DNA of 64,000 nt from Halorussus litoreus (GCF_003382685.1 NZ_KZ859506.1:62001-126000); one strand, 5' to 3'. Counted from the stretch's first letter, positions 31,565 to 41,971 are shown. Numbers and translations are program-made. Notes: a model not told the origin generated them from the letters alone.

Positions 31565-34033
31565 CTAGCGCAGACGCCGCTTGAGCAGGCCGACCGCGAG
31601 CACAGCCAGCATGGCTCCAGCCAACACCGGGACCGGTATCGAGCGAACCGATTCGATTACGAGCGTCACCGGGCCTTCGCTCCCCCGAAACGTAACCGAC
31701 TCGTGGGCGGTCGCCCCGAACTCGTCACGGACGACGGCGGTGACGTTCTGCGTGCCGTCGACGTACTCGTACTCGTAGGTCGTCCCGGTTCCGACCCGTT
31801 CGCCGTCGACCAGCCAGCGGATCTCGTACTCGCCGTAGTCCTTGTCCACGTCGGCTTCGAGTGTCTCGGTCTCGCCGATTCGGCCGGTCTCCTGCCCGAA
31901 TACGTCGACTTCCGGTTCGGCGGTGAACAACACGAGCCAGTCGCGCTGGACGACCCCACCGTTCTCCAAGGCCACCCTGACGGTCACGTTCCTGTATCCC
32001 TGATACGGGTCGATCAGGTCGTACGTTACGTTCGCCTCGGAAGCCGCGTAGTAGTTCCCCCCGCGAACCTGGACCTCCGAGCCGTTGACCAACACCTTGA
32101 CGTAATCCACGCTGTAGTTGGTGTAGTCGAACGTCGGAGAGACGTTGAAGTCCTGCTTCGCCGGATAGACCGGAACCGTCCCGTTCGCACCCGTGGTCGC
32201 AAGCTGCGAGGTGGCGTCGAACTGGACGCCGACGGTCGACGCCGGCGGGAGGGATTCAGGCTCGGCCGACTCTTCGGATTCCTCGGACTCGCCCTGGAAC
32301 GTTTGCTCCACGACCTCGATTGTCCCCGCGAACGCTCCCTGCGTGCCAGAGAGGTCGCGGGCCGTGACCTCGTAGTCGTACTCGCCCAGCGAGGCGTTCT
32401 CCGGCACGACCAAGTAGAGCCGGACGGTCTTCGTCTCGCCCGGAGGAACCTGGAAGTAGCCCGCTTCGGCCCCGTCGACCGCCTGGAAGTCGACGTACTG
32501 GCCGCCGGCGAAGAACGTCCAGTTGCCGGGCCGGGGTGACTCGAACCCGAGGGCCACGCTCGCGTCCGTGCCGTGGTTCGTCACCTCGACCGGTATCGAC
32601 AGCCGACCGCCGGGATGCATCTCGAGGCTCCCGTTCGCGTCGGCCGGTTCGACCGAGAGGTCCGAGTCGATGCCCGAGTCGGTGTACAGGTACGGATTCT
32701 CGGGCGGTTTCGGCGGCACGGCATCGGTCGTCACGTACCGCTCCACCCTGGGTTCGAGGTCGGAGCCGCCCACCTCGGCCACGATGTCGACGAACTCCTC
32801 GTGGGTGAGTTCTCCGGAGTGGTCGTTCATCCGTCGCAACACGTCGTCGTAGCTGCGTTCACCGTCGGTCGCGTTCCGGATGGCGGCGTCGAGCCACGCG
32901 GTCACGAGCCCGCCCTTGCGGTAGTTCGAGAGCGAGATGGGGTCGCCCTTCCACGTGTCGGGTTCGGAGAGTCGGACGTTCCGGTGTCGGTCCAGAATGT
33001 CCCACTCGCGCCTGAACTGGTCGAACGTCATCTCGCCCTGGTGCCACGAAATTAGGGATGGGTAGTACTCGGCGTTCCCCTCGACGGTCCACTCCGCAGA
33101 GGCGTCGGTCTCGTAGGACTGCTTGCGCTGGTGGACCGCCTCGTGCCTCCACGTGAAGGACCGTGAGCCGGTGGCGCTGTTGTGGACGATGACGTCGCTG
33201 GCCCACTCCTCGGAGTCGACCGCTTTGGAGTAGGTAATCCCGACTACCTCACCGATGTCGTGGCCCACCGCGAGGAAGGTGGCGTTCGGATCGAGCGAGA
33301 CACCGGCGTCGATGCCTGCATCGGTCTCCCGGATGGCCTCCACAACCTCGGTCCGGTTCACGTCAAACCGCACGTGGTCGGGGACGACCAGCCTGACCGC
33401 GCCCTCCTCGACCTCCGCGACGTACTCGTCGTACGGCCCGAGAACCGCGAAGGTCTCGCCCGCGGTGCCCTGCCCCTCGACTGCGATCTCGCCCGTCCAC
33501 TCGTTCGCGTCAGAGCGAAGGCCGTCGTACGTCGCGCCGACGACGGCGTAGCCGTCGCCGCGCGCCGCGCGCTGGGGGCCCACGTACTCGTTGCCCGGCC
33601 TGCCGAGGTGTTCGGCGTCGGCGACGTACTCGATGCGGGCGACGCCGCCGCTCCCGGTCCAGCGGAACGTTGTCTCGGACCCGCCCCCGCTCTGGCTCAT
33701 GCGGGATGTCGAAACGTCCTGAATCGGGTGGTGTACGGTCTTCGTGAGGTGGTCGACGCCGCTCCCGACGTGATACTCTTTTATCACCCGGATCTGGTCG
33801 GGACCGGTGTCGCGGAGCGAGAAGGTCGTTCGAACGAACAGTTCGCCCGGCGCGGCCTGCGACCGGACGACCGTCGAGTTGCCTTCGCTCTCCGCGGGGA
33901 CGACGGTGTCGGTGATTCCCGCGTGCTCGACATTGTCAGTGCTGCCGGTGGACGCGACGACACCGGCGCTCCCCGCCGTCGCGACGAGCGAACTGACGAG
34001 AAGGAGAATAATCGCCGCCGAGACTGGTCGCAT
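31565..34033 (-). CDS. Cell-surface gluzincin-type metalloprotease
   Basis: This 822-residue protein has a signal peptide (1-25), a catalytic domain with zinc motif HEAVH (297-301) and a downstream Glu in VEGNAEYY (E318), the H-E-x-x-H...E-G pattern of M1/M61-like aminopeptidases. Later come a CARDB/NPCBM-like domain (near 505-600), an acidic Ser/Glu/Pro linker, PKD-like beta domains, and a C-terminal helix (PVPVLAGAMLAVLAVGLLKR) as anchor. The spacing HExxH-x16-E is two residues shorter than in classic M1. It likely trims extracellular peptides. ATG 34033 gives the signal peptide MRPVSAAIILLLVSSLV. It is followed on its strand by no partner gene. Confidence 0.75.
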   Translation of the reverse strand: MRPVSAAIILLLVSSLVATAGSAGVVASTGSTDNVEHAGITDTVVPAESEGNSTVVRSQAAPGELFVRTTFSLRDTGPDQIRVIKEYHVGSGVDHLTKTVHHPIQDVSTSRMSQSGGGSETTFRWTGSGGVARIEYVADAEHLGRPGNEYVGPQRAARGDGYAVVGATYDGLRSDANEWTGEIAVEGQGTAGETFAVLGPYDEYVAEVEEGAVRLVVPDHVRFDVNRTEVVEAIRETDAGIDAGVSLDPNATFLAVGHDIGEVVGITYSKAVDSEEWASDVIVHNSATGSRSFTWRHEAVHQRKQSYETDASAEWTVEGNAEYYPSLISWHQGEMTFDQFRREWDILDRHRNVRLSEPDTWKGDPISLSNYRKGGLVTAWLDAAIRNATDGERSYDDVLRRMNDHSGELTHEEFVDIVAEVGGSDLEPRVERYVTTDAVPPKPPENPYLYTDSGIDSDLSVEPADANGSLEMHPGGRLSIPVEVTNHGTDASVALGFESPRPGNWTFFAGGQYVDFQAVDGAEAGYFQVPPGETKTVRLYLVVPENASLGEYDYEVTARDLSGTQGAFAGTIEVVEQTFQGESEESEESAEPESLPPASTVGVQFDATSQLATTGANGTVPVYPAKQDFNVSPTFDYTNYSVDYVKVLVNGSEVQVRGGNYYAASEANVTYDLIDPYQGYRNVTVRVALENGGVVQRDWLVLFTAEPEVDVFGQETGRIGETETLEADVDKDYGEYEIRWLVDGERVGTGTTYEYEYVDGTQNVTAVVRDEFGATAHESVTFRGSEGPVTLVIESVRSIPVPVLAGAMLAVLAVGLLKRRLR

Positions 34034-34160
34034 ACCCGATAGGGGCTGTCTCCGGTACAAAAGAATTGCCGTGTACAGGCAATCTGTGCTGAAAATTGAT
34101 AGCTCTGTGAGCTGTAGAGCGACGAACTGTTCTCCGTAGTACGAGGACGACCGAACGTGC

Positions 34161-36827
34161 TCAGTCCGCGGCTTCCAGCAGCCGCTCGCGCCGTTCGACC
34201 GTCGAGCGGTTCGACACCGCGTCCTTCTCGACGTAGACCACGTCGTCGGCGGCCGCGACCAGTTCGTCGTCGTGGCTCACGACCACGATCTGCTCGACGC
34301 CGAGCTCCCGCATCGACTCGATGAGCTCCGCGAGTTGGGATACGTGGCCCGAGTCGAGGAAGACGGTCGGCTCGTCGAGGATGAGGGTCGGCATCGGCGC
34401 GCCGCCCTCGATGCCCTCCGAGAGCAGTCGGTAGATGGCACACCGCAGGCTGAGGTTGAACAGCGCGCGCTCGCCGCCCGACAGCTGCTGTGGGTCGAGC
34501 GGTTCGCCGTCCTTCTGGTACACCGTGAGTTCGTACTCGCCGTCGAGTTCGATGCGCGCGTACGAGTCGTTCTGGTAGACGAGATCGAACACCTCGTTGA
34601 GCATCCCCTCCAGCTGGTCGACGTTGCGCTGGCGGAGTTCGGCTCGGAGGTCGCCGTACAGCTGCTGGAGCTGTGCGGCTTCGTCGCGGAGCGACTCCAG
34701 CGCTTCGACGCGCTCGGCGAGTTCCTCCCGGCGGTCCCGAAGGTTCTCCAGCTCCTCGATCTCGTTCTCGACGCCGCCGATCGCGTTCTGGAGGTTGTTC
34801 CGCCGGTCTTCGAGTTCTTCCAACTTCACCTCTACCTTCTCCAGATACGCATCGGCCTCCTTCCTGTCCTCGCGTGCCGACTCGACCTTCCCCTCGTCGT
34901 AGCTCTCTCGGAGGTCGCGCCGACGCTCGCGCTTGTCTTCCAGGCGGTCGCGGCGCAGGTCGTTCTGCTGTTCGAGGCTCTCGCGTTGCTGGCGGTGATT
35001 TTCGACGTCGTCCTCGGCGTCCTCGACCTCGCTCTGGAGCGACTGAATCTCCGCCAGTCGGTCCTGCCTGGCCGCGATCTCCTCGCGCTCGGCTTCGAGT
35101 TCTTCGACCGTCTCGCGCCGGTCGTCGGCCTTCTCGCGGAGGTTTCGGGCGTCCTCGCGCTTGTCCACAGCGTCGGCTTCGAGCTCGTCGGCCTCCTCGC
35201 GGAGCGTCTCGGCCTCCTCGCGCTTCTCCTCGACGGTCTCCTCGCGGTCGGCTACCGACTCCTCGGCCAGCTCGCGGTTCTCCCGGAGATTCCGGACCTC
35301 ACGCTCGGCCGCCACGAGGGTTTCGGCGCGCTCGACCGCTCGCTCGACTTCCTCGCGTTCCTCGCGCAGGTCGGCCAGCTCGTCCGCCAACTCGGCTACG
35401 CGCTGGCGGTCATTTGCCAGCGTATCGACGTGCGGGGAGTCCTCGACCGGCTGCCCGCACTCGGGACACTTGCCCGCTTCGAGCAGTTCCTCGGCCTCGG
35501 CCACGCTGTCGCGGGCGCTCTGGAGGTCGGCCTTCGCGTCTTCGATCCGGCTCCGAAGGTCGGCCGTCTCCTCGCGGCGGTCGTCGAGGACCGATTCGGC
35601 CTGACCGAACTCGACGGGGGCGTCCTCGAACTTCCCGCGCTCGGTCTCGATCTGGTCGTCTAACTCCGCCACGCGTTCGCGGCGGGCTTCGAGGTCGGCC
35701 TCGGCCTCGTCGGCCTCGGCCTCGCGGTCGTCGGCCGCCTCGCGCTTGTCGCTCGCGTCGGATTCCAACTCGTCGGCCCGCTCGGCTAGATTCTCGGCCT
35801 GATTGCCGAACATCTGGGCCTCCGTCTTCGCCTCGTTCAACTCCTCGGCCACCTCGTCGTCCTCGGCGTCGAGTTCGTCGAGTCGCGCCTCGATGGCGTC
35901 CTCGTCGGCCGAGTCGAGGTCGGTCTTGGCCAGTAGCTCTTCGACCGCCGCCTCGCGGTCCTCGACTCGCTCGCGTAGCTCCCCGATTCGCTCGCGGTGG
36001 TCGGTCCGGACCTGTTCGGTCTCGCTGATCTCGGTCTCAAGCTGCTCGATGTCCTCGTTCAGCGACTCCAGCTCCTCGCGCTTCTCCTCGTAGCTCTCCA
36101 GCACCTCGACGGCCTGCTCGCGGGTCTTCTCGGCGGTCTCCCGGTTGTCCTCGAAGCGGTCGATCTCGCCCGCGGTCTCCTTGCGCTTCGACTCGAGGTT
36201 GTTCAGGCGCTCGTGGAGGTTCTTCTCCTCCTTCTGCTCGACCTGTTCTTCGATGCCCGAGAGCTTCCCGCGCTTGTCGTCGAGCACGCTCTTCACCCCG
36301 AGTCGGGCGTCGCTGGCGCGCTCGCGGTACTCCTCCAGCTTGCCGAGCTGGAGCAGGTCGTCGATCATGTCCTGTCGCTGGCCCGGCGTGGCGTTGATGA
36401 GCTTGTTGACCTCGCCCTGCCGGACGTACGCGCAGTTGACGAACGCCTCCGAGTCCATGCGGAACAGCTTCGTAACGGTCTCGCGAACGTCGCGCGCGCC
36501 CTCGACCGTGTCGTCGGGCGTCTCCAGCACGCACTCGGCGGTCTTGGCGCGCTCGCCGGTCGCCCGGATGCGCCTGCGGACGTGGTACTCCCCGCCGTCG
36601 TGAGTGAACCAAAGTTCGACGATGGCCTCCTCCTCGCCGATGGTCACCACGTCGTCGAGCGTGCGGTCGAGCGCCGTCGCGCCGTACAGCCCGAAGAAGC
36701 AGGCCTCCAGTAACGAGGACTTCCCGCTCCCGTTCAGTCCGTGAATGACGGTCACGCCGGCGTCGAGTTCGAGGTCTGCGCCGGCGTAGCACTTGAAGTT
36801 CCGGAGGCGGACGCGGTCGAACTTCAC
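34161..36827 (-). CDS. rad50: DNA double-strand break repair ATPase Rad50
   Basis: This 888-residue SMC-like protein has Walker A GLNGSGKS (30-37), a Q-loop region, two long coiled coils, a zinc hook CPECGQ near residue 453, the ABC signature [17 protein letters not shown], Walker [12 protein letters not shown] near 815 and the H-loop VVSHDDEL. It dimerises through hooks and works with Mre11 to tether and process DNA ends. The start overlaps mre11 by 4 bp, so the two are translated together. The coiled coils are extremely rich in Glu, Asp and Arg, giving long open frames in other phases that are not genes. Confidence 0.97.
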   Translation of the reverse strand: MKFDRVRLRNFKCYAGADLELDAGVTVIHGLNGSGKSSLLEACFFGLYGATALDRTLDDVVTIGEEEAIVELWFTHDGGEYHVRRRIRATGERAKTAECVLETPDDTVEGARDVRETVTKLFRMDSEAFVNCAYVRQGEVNKLINATPGQRQDMIDDLLQLGKLEEYRERASDARLGVKSVLDDKRGKLSGIEEQVEQKEEKNLHERLNNLESKRKETAGEIDRFEDNRETAEKTREQAVEVLESYEEKREELESLNEDIEQLETEISETEQVRTDHRERIGELRERVEDREAAVEELLAKTDLDSADEDAIEARLDELDAEDDEVAEELNEAKTEAQMFGNQAENLAERADELESDASDKREAADDREAEADEAEADLEARRERVAELDDQIETERGKFEDAPVEFGQAESVLDDRREETADLRSRIEDAKADLQSARDSVAEAEELLEAGKCPECGQPVEDSPHVDTLANDRQRVAELADELADLREEREEVERAVERAETLVAAEREVRNLRENRELAEESVADREETVEEKREEAETLREEADELEADAVDKREDARNLREKADDRRETVEELEAEREEIAARQDRLAEIQSLQSEVEDAEDDVENHRQQRESLEQQNDLRRDRLEDKRERRRDLRESYDEGKVESAREDRKEADAYLEKVEVKLEELEDRRNNLQNAIGGVENEIEELENLRDRREELAERVEALESLRDEAAQLQQLYGDLRAELRQRNVDQLEGMLNEVFDLVYQNDSYARIELDGEYELTVYQKDGEPLDPQQLSGGERALFNLSLRCAIYRLLSEGIEGGAPMPTLILDEPTVFLDSGHVSQLAELIESMRELGVEQIVVVSHDDELVAAADDVVYVEKDAVSNRSTVERRERLLEAAD

Positions 36828-38284
36828 AGGTACTCCTCCAGGGTCTTGTCGCTGCTGTCGGTAGTTTCGGTCGTTTCGGTTGATCCGTCAGCGGTTGCGT
36901 CGTCGGCCGCTGCCTCGGCGGCGGTTGCGTCGTCAGCGGCGGCGTCGTTGCCGGTGGCGTCGTCAGCGGTCGCAGCATCGGCCACAGCCTCGGTGGTCGC
37001 GGTCGACTCCGTCGCTTCGGAATCGGCAGTCGACTCGGCGGCGTCGTCGGTGGCCGCGTCGCCGGACATTTCGCCGTCGGCGGTTGCGTCGTCGGACGTT
37101 CCGCTGTCGGCGGTCGCGCCGTCTGCGGTCGCGTCGTCCACGTGCAGGGGTTCCGCGTCGTCCGGCGCGGGCTCGAACGCCGATCTGTCGCCGTCCTCGA
37201 TCAGGTCGCTCACGCGGCCCTGAACCGACTCTCGGACGTTCGCGTCCGCGATCTTGCTCTCGCGGACGGTCCCGTCGATGCCCCGCGCGGCCTCGCTCAG
37301 GCCGAGGTCGCGGACGCGCTCGCGCACGGCCTCGTCCGGGTCGGCGAACGACACGTCCACGTCCTCCTCCTCGTCGTCGGCCTCGCGGCGGTCCTTCACG
37401 CGGGCGACCAGCGCGCCCTGCTCCAGCGCGAACTCCTCGACGCGGGCGGGCGTGACCTGCTCGCCCTCGCCGGTTATCTCGACGATGGCGACCTCGTCGT
37501 CGAGGTCGTGCTCGCGGAGCGCCTCGCGCACGCGGTCGATTCCCTCGCCCTCGCCGAGGTCCGCCTCCACGAACGCGAACTCGCGGGTGGCGTCGAGACC
37601 ACGGCGGCTGATGGCGACCTCGCCGTCGAACTCCACGATGTTGTAGCCGCGATCCTCTCGCTCGTCCGAGCTACAGCGCTCGGTCGACCCGCAGTAGGTG
37701 ACCCACGCGTCGGCGACGCGCTTCTTCCCCGGCTTGTGGTTGTCGCCGAGCAACATTGCGTCGAAGTCGCGGTTCGACTCGGTCAGCACCTCCTCTGCGT
37801 CCCAGTCGCCGAGGTCGAACGGCTGGAACAGGCCGTGGCTCACCAGCGCCGCGTGGTCGGCGTCGTGTGGCGCGAACTCGTAGTCCAGATCCCCGCGCTT
37901 GGACTTGGCAACGTGGTCGAGCCCGTAGAACGCAGTTTCGCCGACGCGCACGGGGTCGTCGCCGAGGCGCGTGGCCAGGCCGAGCATCTCGAACAGGTCG
38001 AGCCACTGCCTGCCTCGCGTGCCCTCGTGATTGCCGACGATGGCGAGAAACGGGACGTCGGCGTCCCGGAGTTTGCTCAAGATGGAGATGGTGCCGTGGA
38101 GAGCGTCGAGGTCGGGGCGACGGTCGTGGAACAGGTCGCCGGCGTGGATTACGGCGTCGACGTCCGCCGCGATGGCGTCGTCGACGACCTGCTCGAACGC
38201 CCGGCGGAAGTCCGCCCGTCGCTCGGGGGAGTGGTACTGGCGGTACCCGAGGTGGGTGTCCCCCGTGTGTATCACCCGTGTCAT
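36824..38284 (-). CDS. mre11: DNA double-strand break repair nuclease Mre11
   Basis: This 486-residue calcineurin-like phosphoesterase has the metal motifs GDTHLGY (8-14), [11 protein letters not shown] near 46, VGNHEGTRG near 84 and VSHGLFQPF. It is a Mn-dependent 3'-5' exonuclease and endonuclease that works with Rad50 in break repair. A disordered tail from about residue 385 to 475 consists of degenerate D-A-T/A-D-G repeats, before a short conserved end KTLEEYL, possibly the Rad50-binding or other contact segment. ATG 38284 starts [11 protein letters not shown]. In haloarchaea Mre11-Rad50 is known to restrain homologous recombination after damage. Confidence 0.96.
   Translation of the reverse strand: MTRVIHTGDTHLGYRQYHSPERRADFRRAFEQVVDDAIAADVDAVIHAGDLFHDRRPDLDALHGTISILSKLRDADVPFLAIVGNHEGTRGRQWLDLFEMLGLATRLGDDPVRVGETAFYGLDHVAKSKRGDLDYEFAPHDADHAALVSHGLFQPFDLGDWDAEEVLTESNRDFDAMLLGDNHKPGKKRVADAWVTYCGSTERCSSDEREDRGYNIVEFDGEVAISRRGLDATREFAFVEADLGEGEGIDRVREALREHDLDDEVAIVEITGEGEQVTPARVEEFALEQGALVARVKDRREADDEEEDVDVSFADPDEAVRERVRDLGLSEAARGIDGTVRESKIADANVRESVQGRVSDLIEDGDRSAFEPAPDDAEPLHVDDATADGATADSGTSDDATADGEMSGDAATDDAAESTADSEATESTATTEAVADAATADDATGNDAAADDATAAEAAADDATADGSTETTETTDSSDKTLEEYL
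36860..37140 (-). repeat. Low-complexity GCGTCGTC-type tract within mre11
   Basis: This coding tract encodes the Ala/Asp/Thr-rich tail of Mre11 with imperfect 12-30-bp units such as GCGTCGTCAGCGG and GTCGGCGGT. It is likely prone to length changes by slippage. Confidence 0.7.
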
Positions 38285-38460
38285 CGGTTCGTGGTTGGCG
38301 TGCGGCGCCTAAAGGCGTTCCGCGACGCCGTCTGTGTGGCGTCTGCTGGCTCCCGATTCGGCATGGTCGGGACTGGCGCGCTATCTGCCTTAAAATTGTG
38401 GTTCGGGGACCGTCGCGGACCGAGCGGCCCGTCTACGCGTCGGGGCCGACCACCCGGCCG

Positions 38461-38634
38461 TTATCCGCCGCCGCCCGCGACGCCGCTGCCGATGGCCGCG
38501 CCGCAATCGTTGCAGGCGACCACGTAGAATCGCTTCGAGGACCGGAACAGTCCCGCCATCTTCGCGTCGAGGTCGAGGAACTCCACGTCGGACTCCTCGG
38601 CTATCTCGCCGTCGCATTCAGGGCAGTGTACCAT
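38461..38634 (-). CDS. Small zinc-ribbon protein
   Basis: This 57-residue protein has two Cys pairs, VHCPECDGEIAEE and VVACNDCGAAIGSG, forming a likely zinc ribbon, and a Gly-rich end. The middle DLDAKMAGLFRSSKRFY is helical and amphipathic. It starts at ATG 38634. Small CPxCG zinc proteins like this are abundant in haloarchaea and several affect growth and motility there, but no specific role can be given here. Confidence 0.75.
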   Translation of the reverse strand: MVHCPECDGEIAEESDVEFLDLDAKMAGLFRSSKRFYVVACNDCGAAIGSGVAGGGG

Positions 38635-38714
38635 GCCGCCGGAAGTTCCGGGAGCCGCGGTAAGTGTTTTCTGCCCGAGCGGTCGGCGTTCGACGGTTTC
38701 CGCGATGATCTCCA

Positions 38715-38911
38715 CATTCCACCCGGTGCGTGCTGCGCGGCGCTCTCGTGCGCCGCGCAAAGCGCGCGAGGGACGAGAAGCGCAGCGGAGCGAAGCGCAG
38801 CGAGCATCGCAGGAGGCTGGGGAGGCCCGAGGCCCGCGGTCGCGGTGCGGTGCAGTGCGGTGCTATGCGGTCGCGGTGCGGTCACGCCGATGCCTCGGCA
38901 GTAGCTAGCTT
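38715..38911 (+). repeat. Dispersed repeat family 2, copy 1
   Basis: This copy has all parts: start ACCCGGTGCGTGC, an 8-bp hairpin GCGCGGCG/CGCCGCGC, then GCGCGAGGGACGAG, a GGAGCGAAGC block, GCAGGAGGCTGGGGAGG, a GCGGTCGCGGTGCGGTG variable part, and the end CTCGGCAGTAGCTAGCTT. It fills the gap between the zinc protein and NUDIX genes, where there is no gene. Confidence 0.85.
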
Positions 38912-38962
38912 CGTCTCACCGTTCACCGTCGTAGCTCCTTCTCACCGCTCACCGTCTCGTTC

Positions 38963-39565
38963 TCAGTTCTGTCGAACGTCCGCGTCCGGGTCCACCACGC
39001 GGTCGACTCGCTCGGGGACCTCCCAGCCGGTCGTCAGTTCGAGGAACTGGACCAGAATCCGGCCGGTCGCGCCCCACACGGTGTAGCCGCCGACATGGAA
39101 GAAGTGGACCACGGCCTCGCCGTACTGGGGATGCTCGCGGCGCTCGCTCTCGTAGTTGTCGGGATTCAAAAACTCCGATAGCGGCAGTATCGCGATCTCG
39201 GCCACCTCGCGCTCGTCCGGGACGTACTCCCGGTCGGGCACCCGCGCGACGTACGGCGTGATCGAGTACTGACTCGTCGTCCGGATGTCGTCGAGCCGAC
39301 CCACCACCTCGGCCTCCTCGGGGCGAAGGCCGATCTCCTCGTTGGCCTCGCGGAGCGCGGTCGCGCGCAGGTCCTCGTCGCCGGGTTCGCGACCGCCGCC
39401 GGGGTAGCTCATCTGGCCGGCGTGCTCTCCGAGGTGGTCGGCCCGCTTGGTGAACAGCAAGTGGTCCTCCCCGTCCCGCTCGACCACCGCCGCCAGCACC
39501 GCCGCGTCGTGTTCCTCGTCGGTGATCTCCCGCGGGACGTGGTTGGCCACGCGCCCGAGTTCCAT
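38963..39565 (-). CDS. NUDIX hydrolase, CoA pyrophosphatase type
   Basis: This 200-residue protein has the NUDIX box within GGGREPGDEDLRATALREAN and EEIGL (G-x5-E-x7-R-E-x-x-E-E-x-G). The preceding segment MSYPGGGREPGD fits the NudL/CoA diphosphatase subgroup (L-x-x-H-x-G-Q-x-x-(F/Y)-P-G-G). It probably splits CoA or acyl-CoA to 4'-phosphopantetheine and 3',5'-ADP. The ATG at 39565 starts MELGRVANHVPREI. The C terminus carries the VHFFHVGGYTVWGATGRIL motif also seen in this subgroup. Confidence 0.9.
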   Translation of the reverse strand: MELGRVANHVPREITDEEHDAAVLAAVVERDGEDHLLFTKRADHLGEHAGQMSYPGGGREPGDEDLRATALREANEEIGLRPEEAEVVGRLDDIRTTSQYSITPYVARVPDREYVPDEREVAEIAILPLSEFLNPDNYESERREHPQYGEAVVHFFHVGGYTVWGATGRILVQFLELTTGWEVPERVDRVVDPDADVRQN

Positions 39566-39681
39566 ACCGCTATCGTCGTCCCCCGCGACCTTAATTTTCT
39601 CGACTACGGAAACGCGATGCGGGGATTCGTCGGTGGAAGACAATAGACGTGTGCGACCACACAGCAACCGTAACTGTGGTC

Positions 39682-39807
39682 TTGAAAGCCCTCGGCGGCT
39701 CGCGGTCGCTCAGCGACATATCCTCGCTCGCTGCCGCTCGCTCGGATAGCGGTCGCTGAGACGACCAAGCGTTGCGCGAGCCGCCTCGCCCTTTCAGTCC
39801 ACCAGGA
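39682..39807. repeat. Dispersed repeat family 1, copy B
   Basis: It starts TTGAAAGCCCTCGG and ends GCCTCGCCCTTTCAGTCCAC plus CAGG, opposite in orientation to copy A. Its middle (GTCGCTCAGCGACATATCC and GGTCGCTGAGACGACC) matches copy A. The rest of the 39566-39907 gap has no gene. Confidence 0.85.
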
Positions 39808-39907
39808 AGTAGCTATTTGGCCGAGCAGTACCCCAGAAAGTCGAGCCTCCCCACGCATTTCCGGTCGTCCGACCACGTGTGCTCACCCGTGCGACAAATC
39901 CCGTCGC

Positions 39908-40402
39908 TCACTCGAACGCCCGGTCGAGCGTCTCGCGCACGTCGTCGGTATCGACGGGAGCCCACGCTTCGAGGTCGTAGCTCACGTCGAGCAGTTCCTG
40001 CGCGCGCTCGGCGTCGCCCGCCGCGGCGACGGTGCGGGCGTCATCACGCAGTCGCTCGGCGACCGCCTCGCCCATCCCCTCGCGGTCGATCTTCCGGTCC
40101 GGCGCGTCCAGGATGTGCGGCAGGTCCTCGCCGTTCTCCGGGACCGTGGGGAACGCCGCGGGACCGGCGACGAGGACTGATTCCGTGTCGTCCGCGGCGG
40201 TATCGGCCCGCTCGGACTCGACCTCTGTCTCCACGAGATAGTAGTCCTCGACCGCGCGCTCGATTTCGGCCGCGAACGCGTCGCGGTCGACGTCCTTGCC
40301 CTGCTTGAACGCGAGTTCGACCAGCGCCTGTTCGAGTTCCGCGCGGGTGAGCCCCCCGAAGAGGTCGACCACCCCGGCGAGTTCGTCTGTCGTGTCGGCC
40401 AT
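39908..40402 (-). CDS. Conserved acidic haloarchaeal protein
   Basis: This 164-residue, mainly helical acidic protein begins MADTTDELAGVVDLFGGLTR. The segment LTRAELEQALVELAFKQGKDVD followed by AVEDYYLVE is a pattern I recall from a haloarchaea-only family of unknown function (possibly DUF7109). There is no signal peptide or membrane segment. It has no obvious operon partner; the repeat element at 40457 lies just upstream of the start and may contribute promoter sequence. Confidence 0.7.
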   Translation of the reverse strand: MADTTDELAGVVDLFGGLTRAELEQALVELAFKQGKDVDRDAFAAEIERAVEDYYLVETEVESERADTAADDTESVLVAGPAAFPTVPENGEDLPHILDAPDRKIDREGMGEAVAERLRDDARTVAAAGDAERAQELLDVSYDLEAWAPVDTDDVRETLDRAFE

Positions 40403-40456
40403 TCGTTACGGGATAGGGGTCGCGGCCGGGGCTTAGTTGTTCGGGACATTGACTGA

Positions 40457-40673
40457 GTCGTGTTCAGATACGCCAGTCGGACCACCAGGGGGTCTTCGAA
40501 AGCCCTCGGCCGGTTCCGGTCCCGCGGCTCGCTGCGCGCCTCGCTCCCTGCGGTCGCTGCAGTGCTTACGTCGCCGGGGTTCCCGGAACCGGCCTCGCCC
40601 TTTCAGTCCACCAGGGATGTGGATTGATCCACCGAGGAACGTCGCAAACTGGTCACGCGTATCTGAACACGAC
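40457..40673. mobile_element. MITE-like element: family 1 repeat (copy C) within 17-bp terminal inverted repeats
   Basis: GTCGTGTTCAGATACGC at 40457-40473 is the exact reverse complement of 40657-40673. Between them lies family 1 copy C (40495-40617), from CTTCGAAAGCCCTCGG to CCTCGCCCTTTCAGTCCACC. The 217-bp unit encodes no protein. No clear target-site duplication is seen next to the inverted repeats. It fills most of the 40403-40707 gap. Confidence 0.75.
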
Positions 40674-40707
40674 CACAGATGCGACTCGCTCGAAGCAGAG
40701 ACTGAAT

Positions 40708-41808
40708 TCAGCCGAAGTAGTCGGCGAGCCTGTCGGCGGCCTCCTCGACGTGCGGGCTCACCAGCGCGAAGCGGAGCCAGTCGCTCCGGGACTCGCCGAA
40801 CGCCTCGCCGGGCATCCCCGCGACGCCGGCCTCGTCGACGAGTCGCTCGACGTTCTCAAGCGTGCCCGGGAAGTCGGGGAAGCGGGCCATCACGTAGAAG
40901 CCGCCGTCCGGGCTGGTGTAGTCCGCGCCCGCGGCGTCGAGCGCGCCGGTGAACGTCTCGATGCGCTCGCGGAGGAGTTCGCGGTTGGCCTCGTAGTAGG
41001 CGGGGTCGGTGTTCCGGAGCGCGTGGAGCACCGCGTACTGGCCGGGCCGGGTCGTCGCGACGTTGGTCAGCATGTGGCGCGTCTTGGCCACGTCGACCAG
41101 CGATTCCGGGAAGATAGCGTACCCCACGCGAAAGCCCGTGATGGCGAACGTCTTCGAGTACGAGTCGGTGACCACGCGGTTGTCGGCGTCGAACGACAGC
41201 GCGGAGGTGAACTTGCCGGAGAAGTCGAAGTGGTCGTACACCTCGTCGCTGATCAGCAGCGCGTCGTTGTCCTCGGCGACCGCGAGGAGCTCGCGCATCG
41301 TCTCCTCGTCGTACACCGCGCCGGTGGGGTTGTTCGGCGAGTTGACGAGGATGGCGGCGGTCTCCTCGCTCGCGGCTTCGCGCACGTCCGCGGGGTCGAG
41401 CGAGCCGTCGTCCGCGGCGGGGACGTACCGCGCGCTCGCGCCGAGCATCGTCGTCTTCCCGGGGTAGTACGGATAGACCGGGTCGGTGAGGACGAACTCC
41501 GAGCCCTCCTCGCGCTCTAGCGCGCGGGCCATCGCGAGGTAGTTGGCCTCTCCGCCGCCGTTGGTCACGATGACCTGCGATGGGTCGACGTTCCGGCGCT
41601 CGGCGATCTCCTCGCGGAGCTCCCGCAGGCCCTCGCTTGGCGGGTACTGGAAGTCCGCGCCGCCGAGGTCGGCGTACTCGTGCAGGCCCTCGCTGATGGC
41701 GTCGGGCGCACCCCAGTCGGGGTTGCCGCTCACCATGTCGACGACGTCTCGGTCGGCATCGGCCGCGTACTGCATCACGTGGAAGAACAGCGGCGTGTCG
41801 TAGTCCAT
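40708..41808 (-). CDS. Pyridoxal-phosphate aminotransferase, class I/II
   Basis: This 366-residue fold-type I aminotransferase has NSPNNPTGAVYDEE (the conserved N-P-N-P-T-G loop) near 150, SDEVYDHF near 178 (PLP-ring Asp and Tyr), and the Schiff-base lysine in DSYSKTFAITGFRVGY near 215. It moves an amino group between an amino acid and a 2-oxo acid; substrate preference (aspartate, aromatic or branched) is not clear. The ATG at 41808 gives MDYDTPLFFHVMQYA. Upstream in-frame sequence is repeat DNA and is excluded. No biosynthetic partner is adjacent. Confidence 0.9.
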   Translation of the reverse strand: MDYDTPLFFHVMQYAADADRDVVDMVSGNPDWGAPDAISEGLHEYADLGGADFQYPPSEGLRELREEIAERRNVDPSQVIVTNGGGEANYLAMARALEREEGSEFVLTDPVYPYYPGKTTMLGASARYVPAADDGSLDPADVREAASEETAAILVNSPNNPTGAVYDEETMRELLAVAEDNDALLISDEVYDHFDFSGKFTSALSFDADNRVVTDSYSKTFAITGFRVGYAIFPESLVDVAKTRHMLTNVATTRPGQYAVLHALRNTDPAYYEANRELLRERIETFTGALDAAGADYTSPDGGFYVMARFPDFPGTLENVERLVDEAGVAGMPGEAFGESRSDWLRFALVSPHVEEAADRLADYFG

Positions 41809-41971
41809 GCCCGGACGGTTGCGCCGCGAACAGGTCTTTCTTTCGCACCACGGCGACTGTTGCCCCCAAATCGGCTCGATTTCGGACTCGTTTCGGTCAC
41901 TCTCGTCTGCGATAGCCGCCGAGTCGATGGTGTTGGATTCCAAGTGCGAACTCGAAATGTAGATTACAGAT

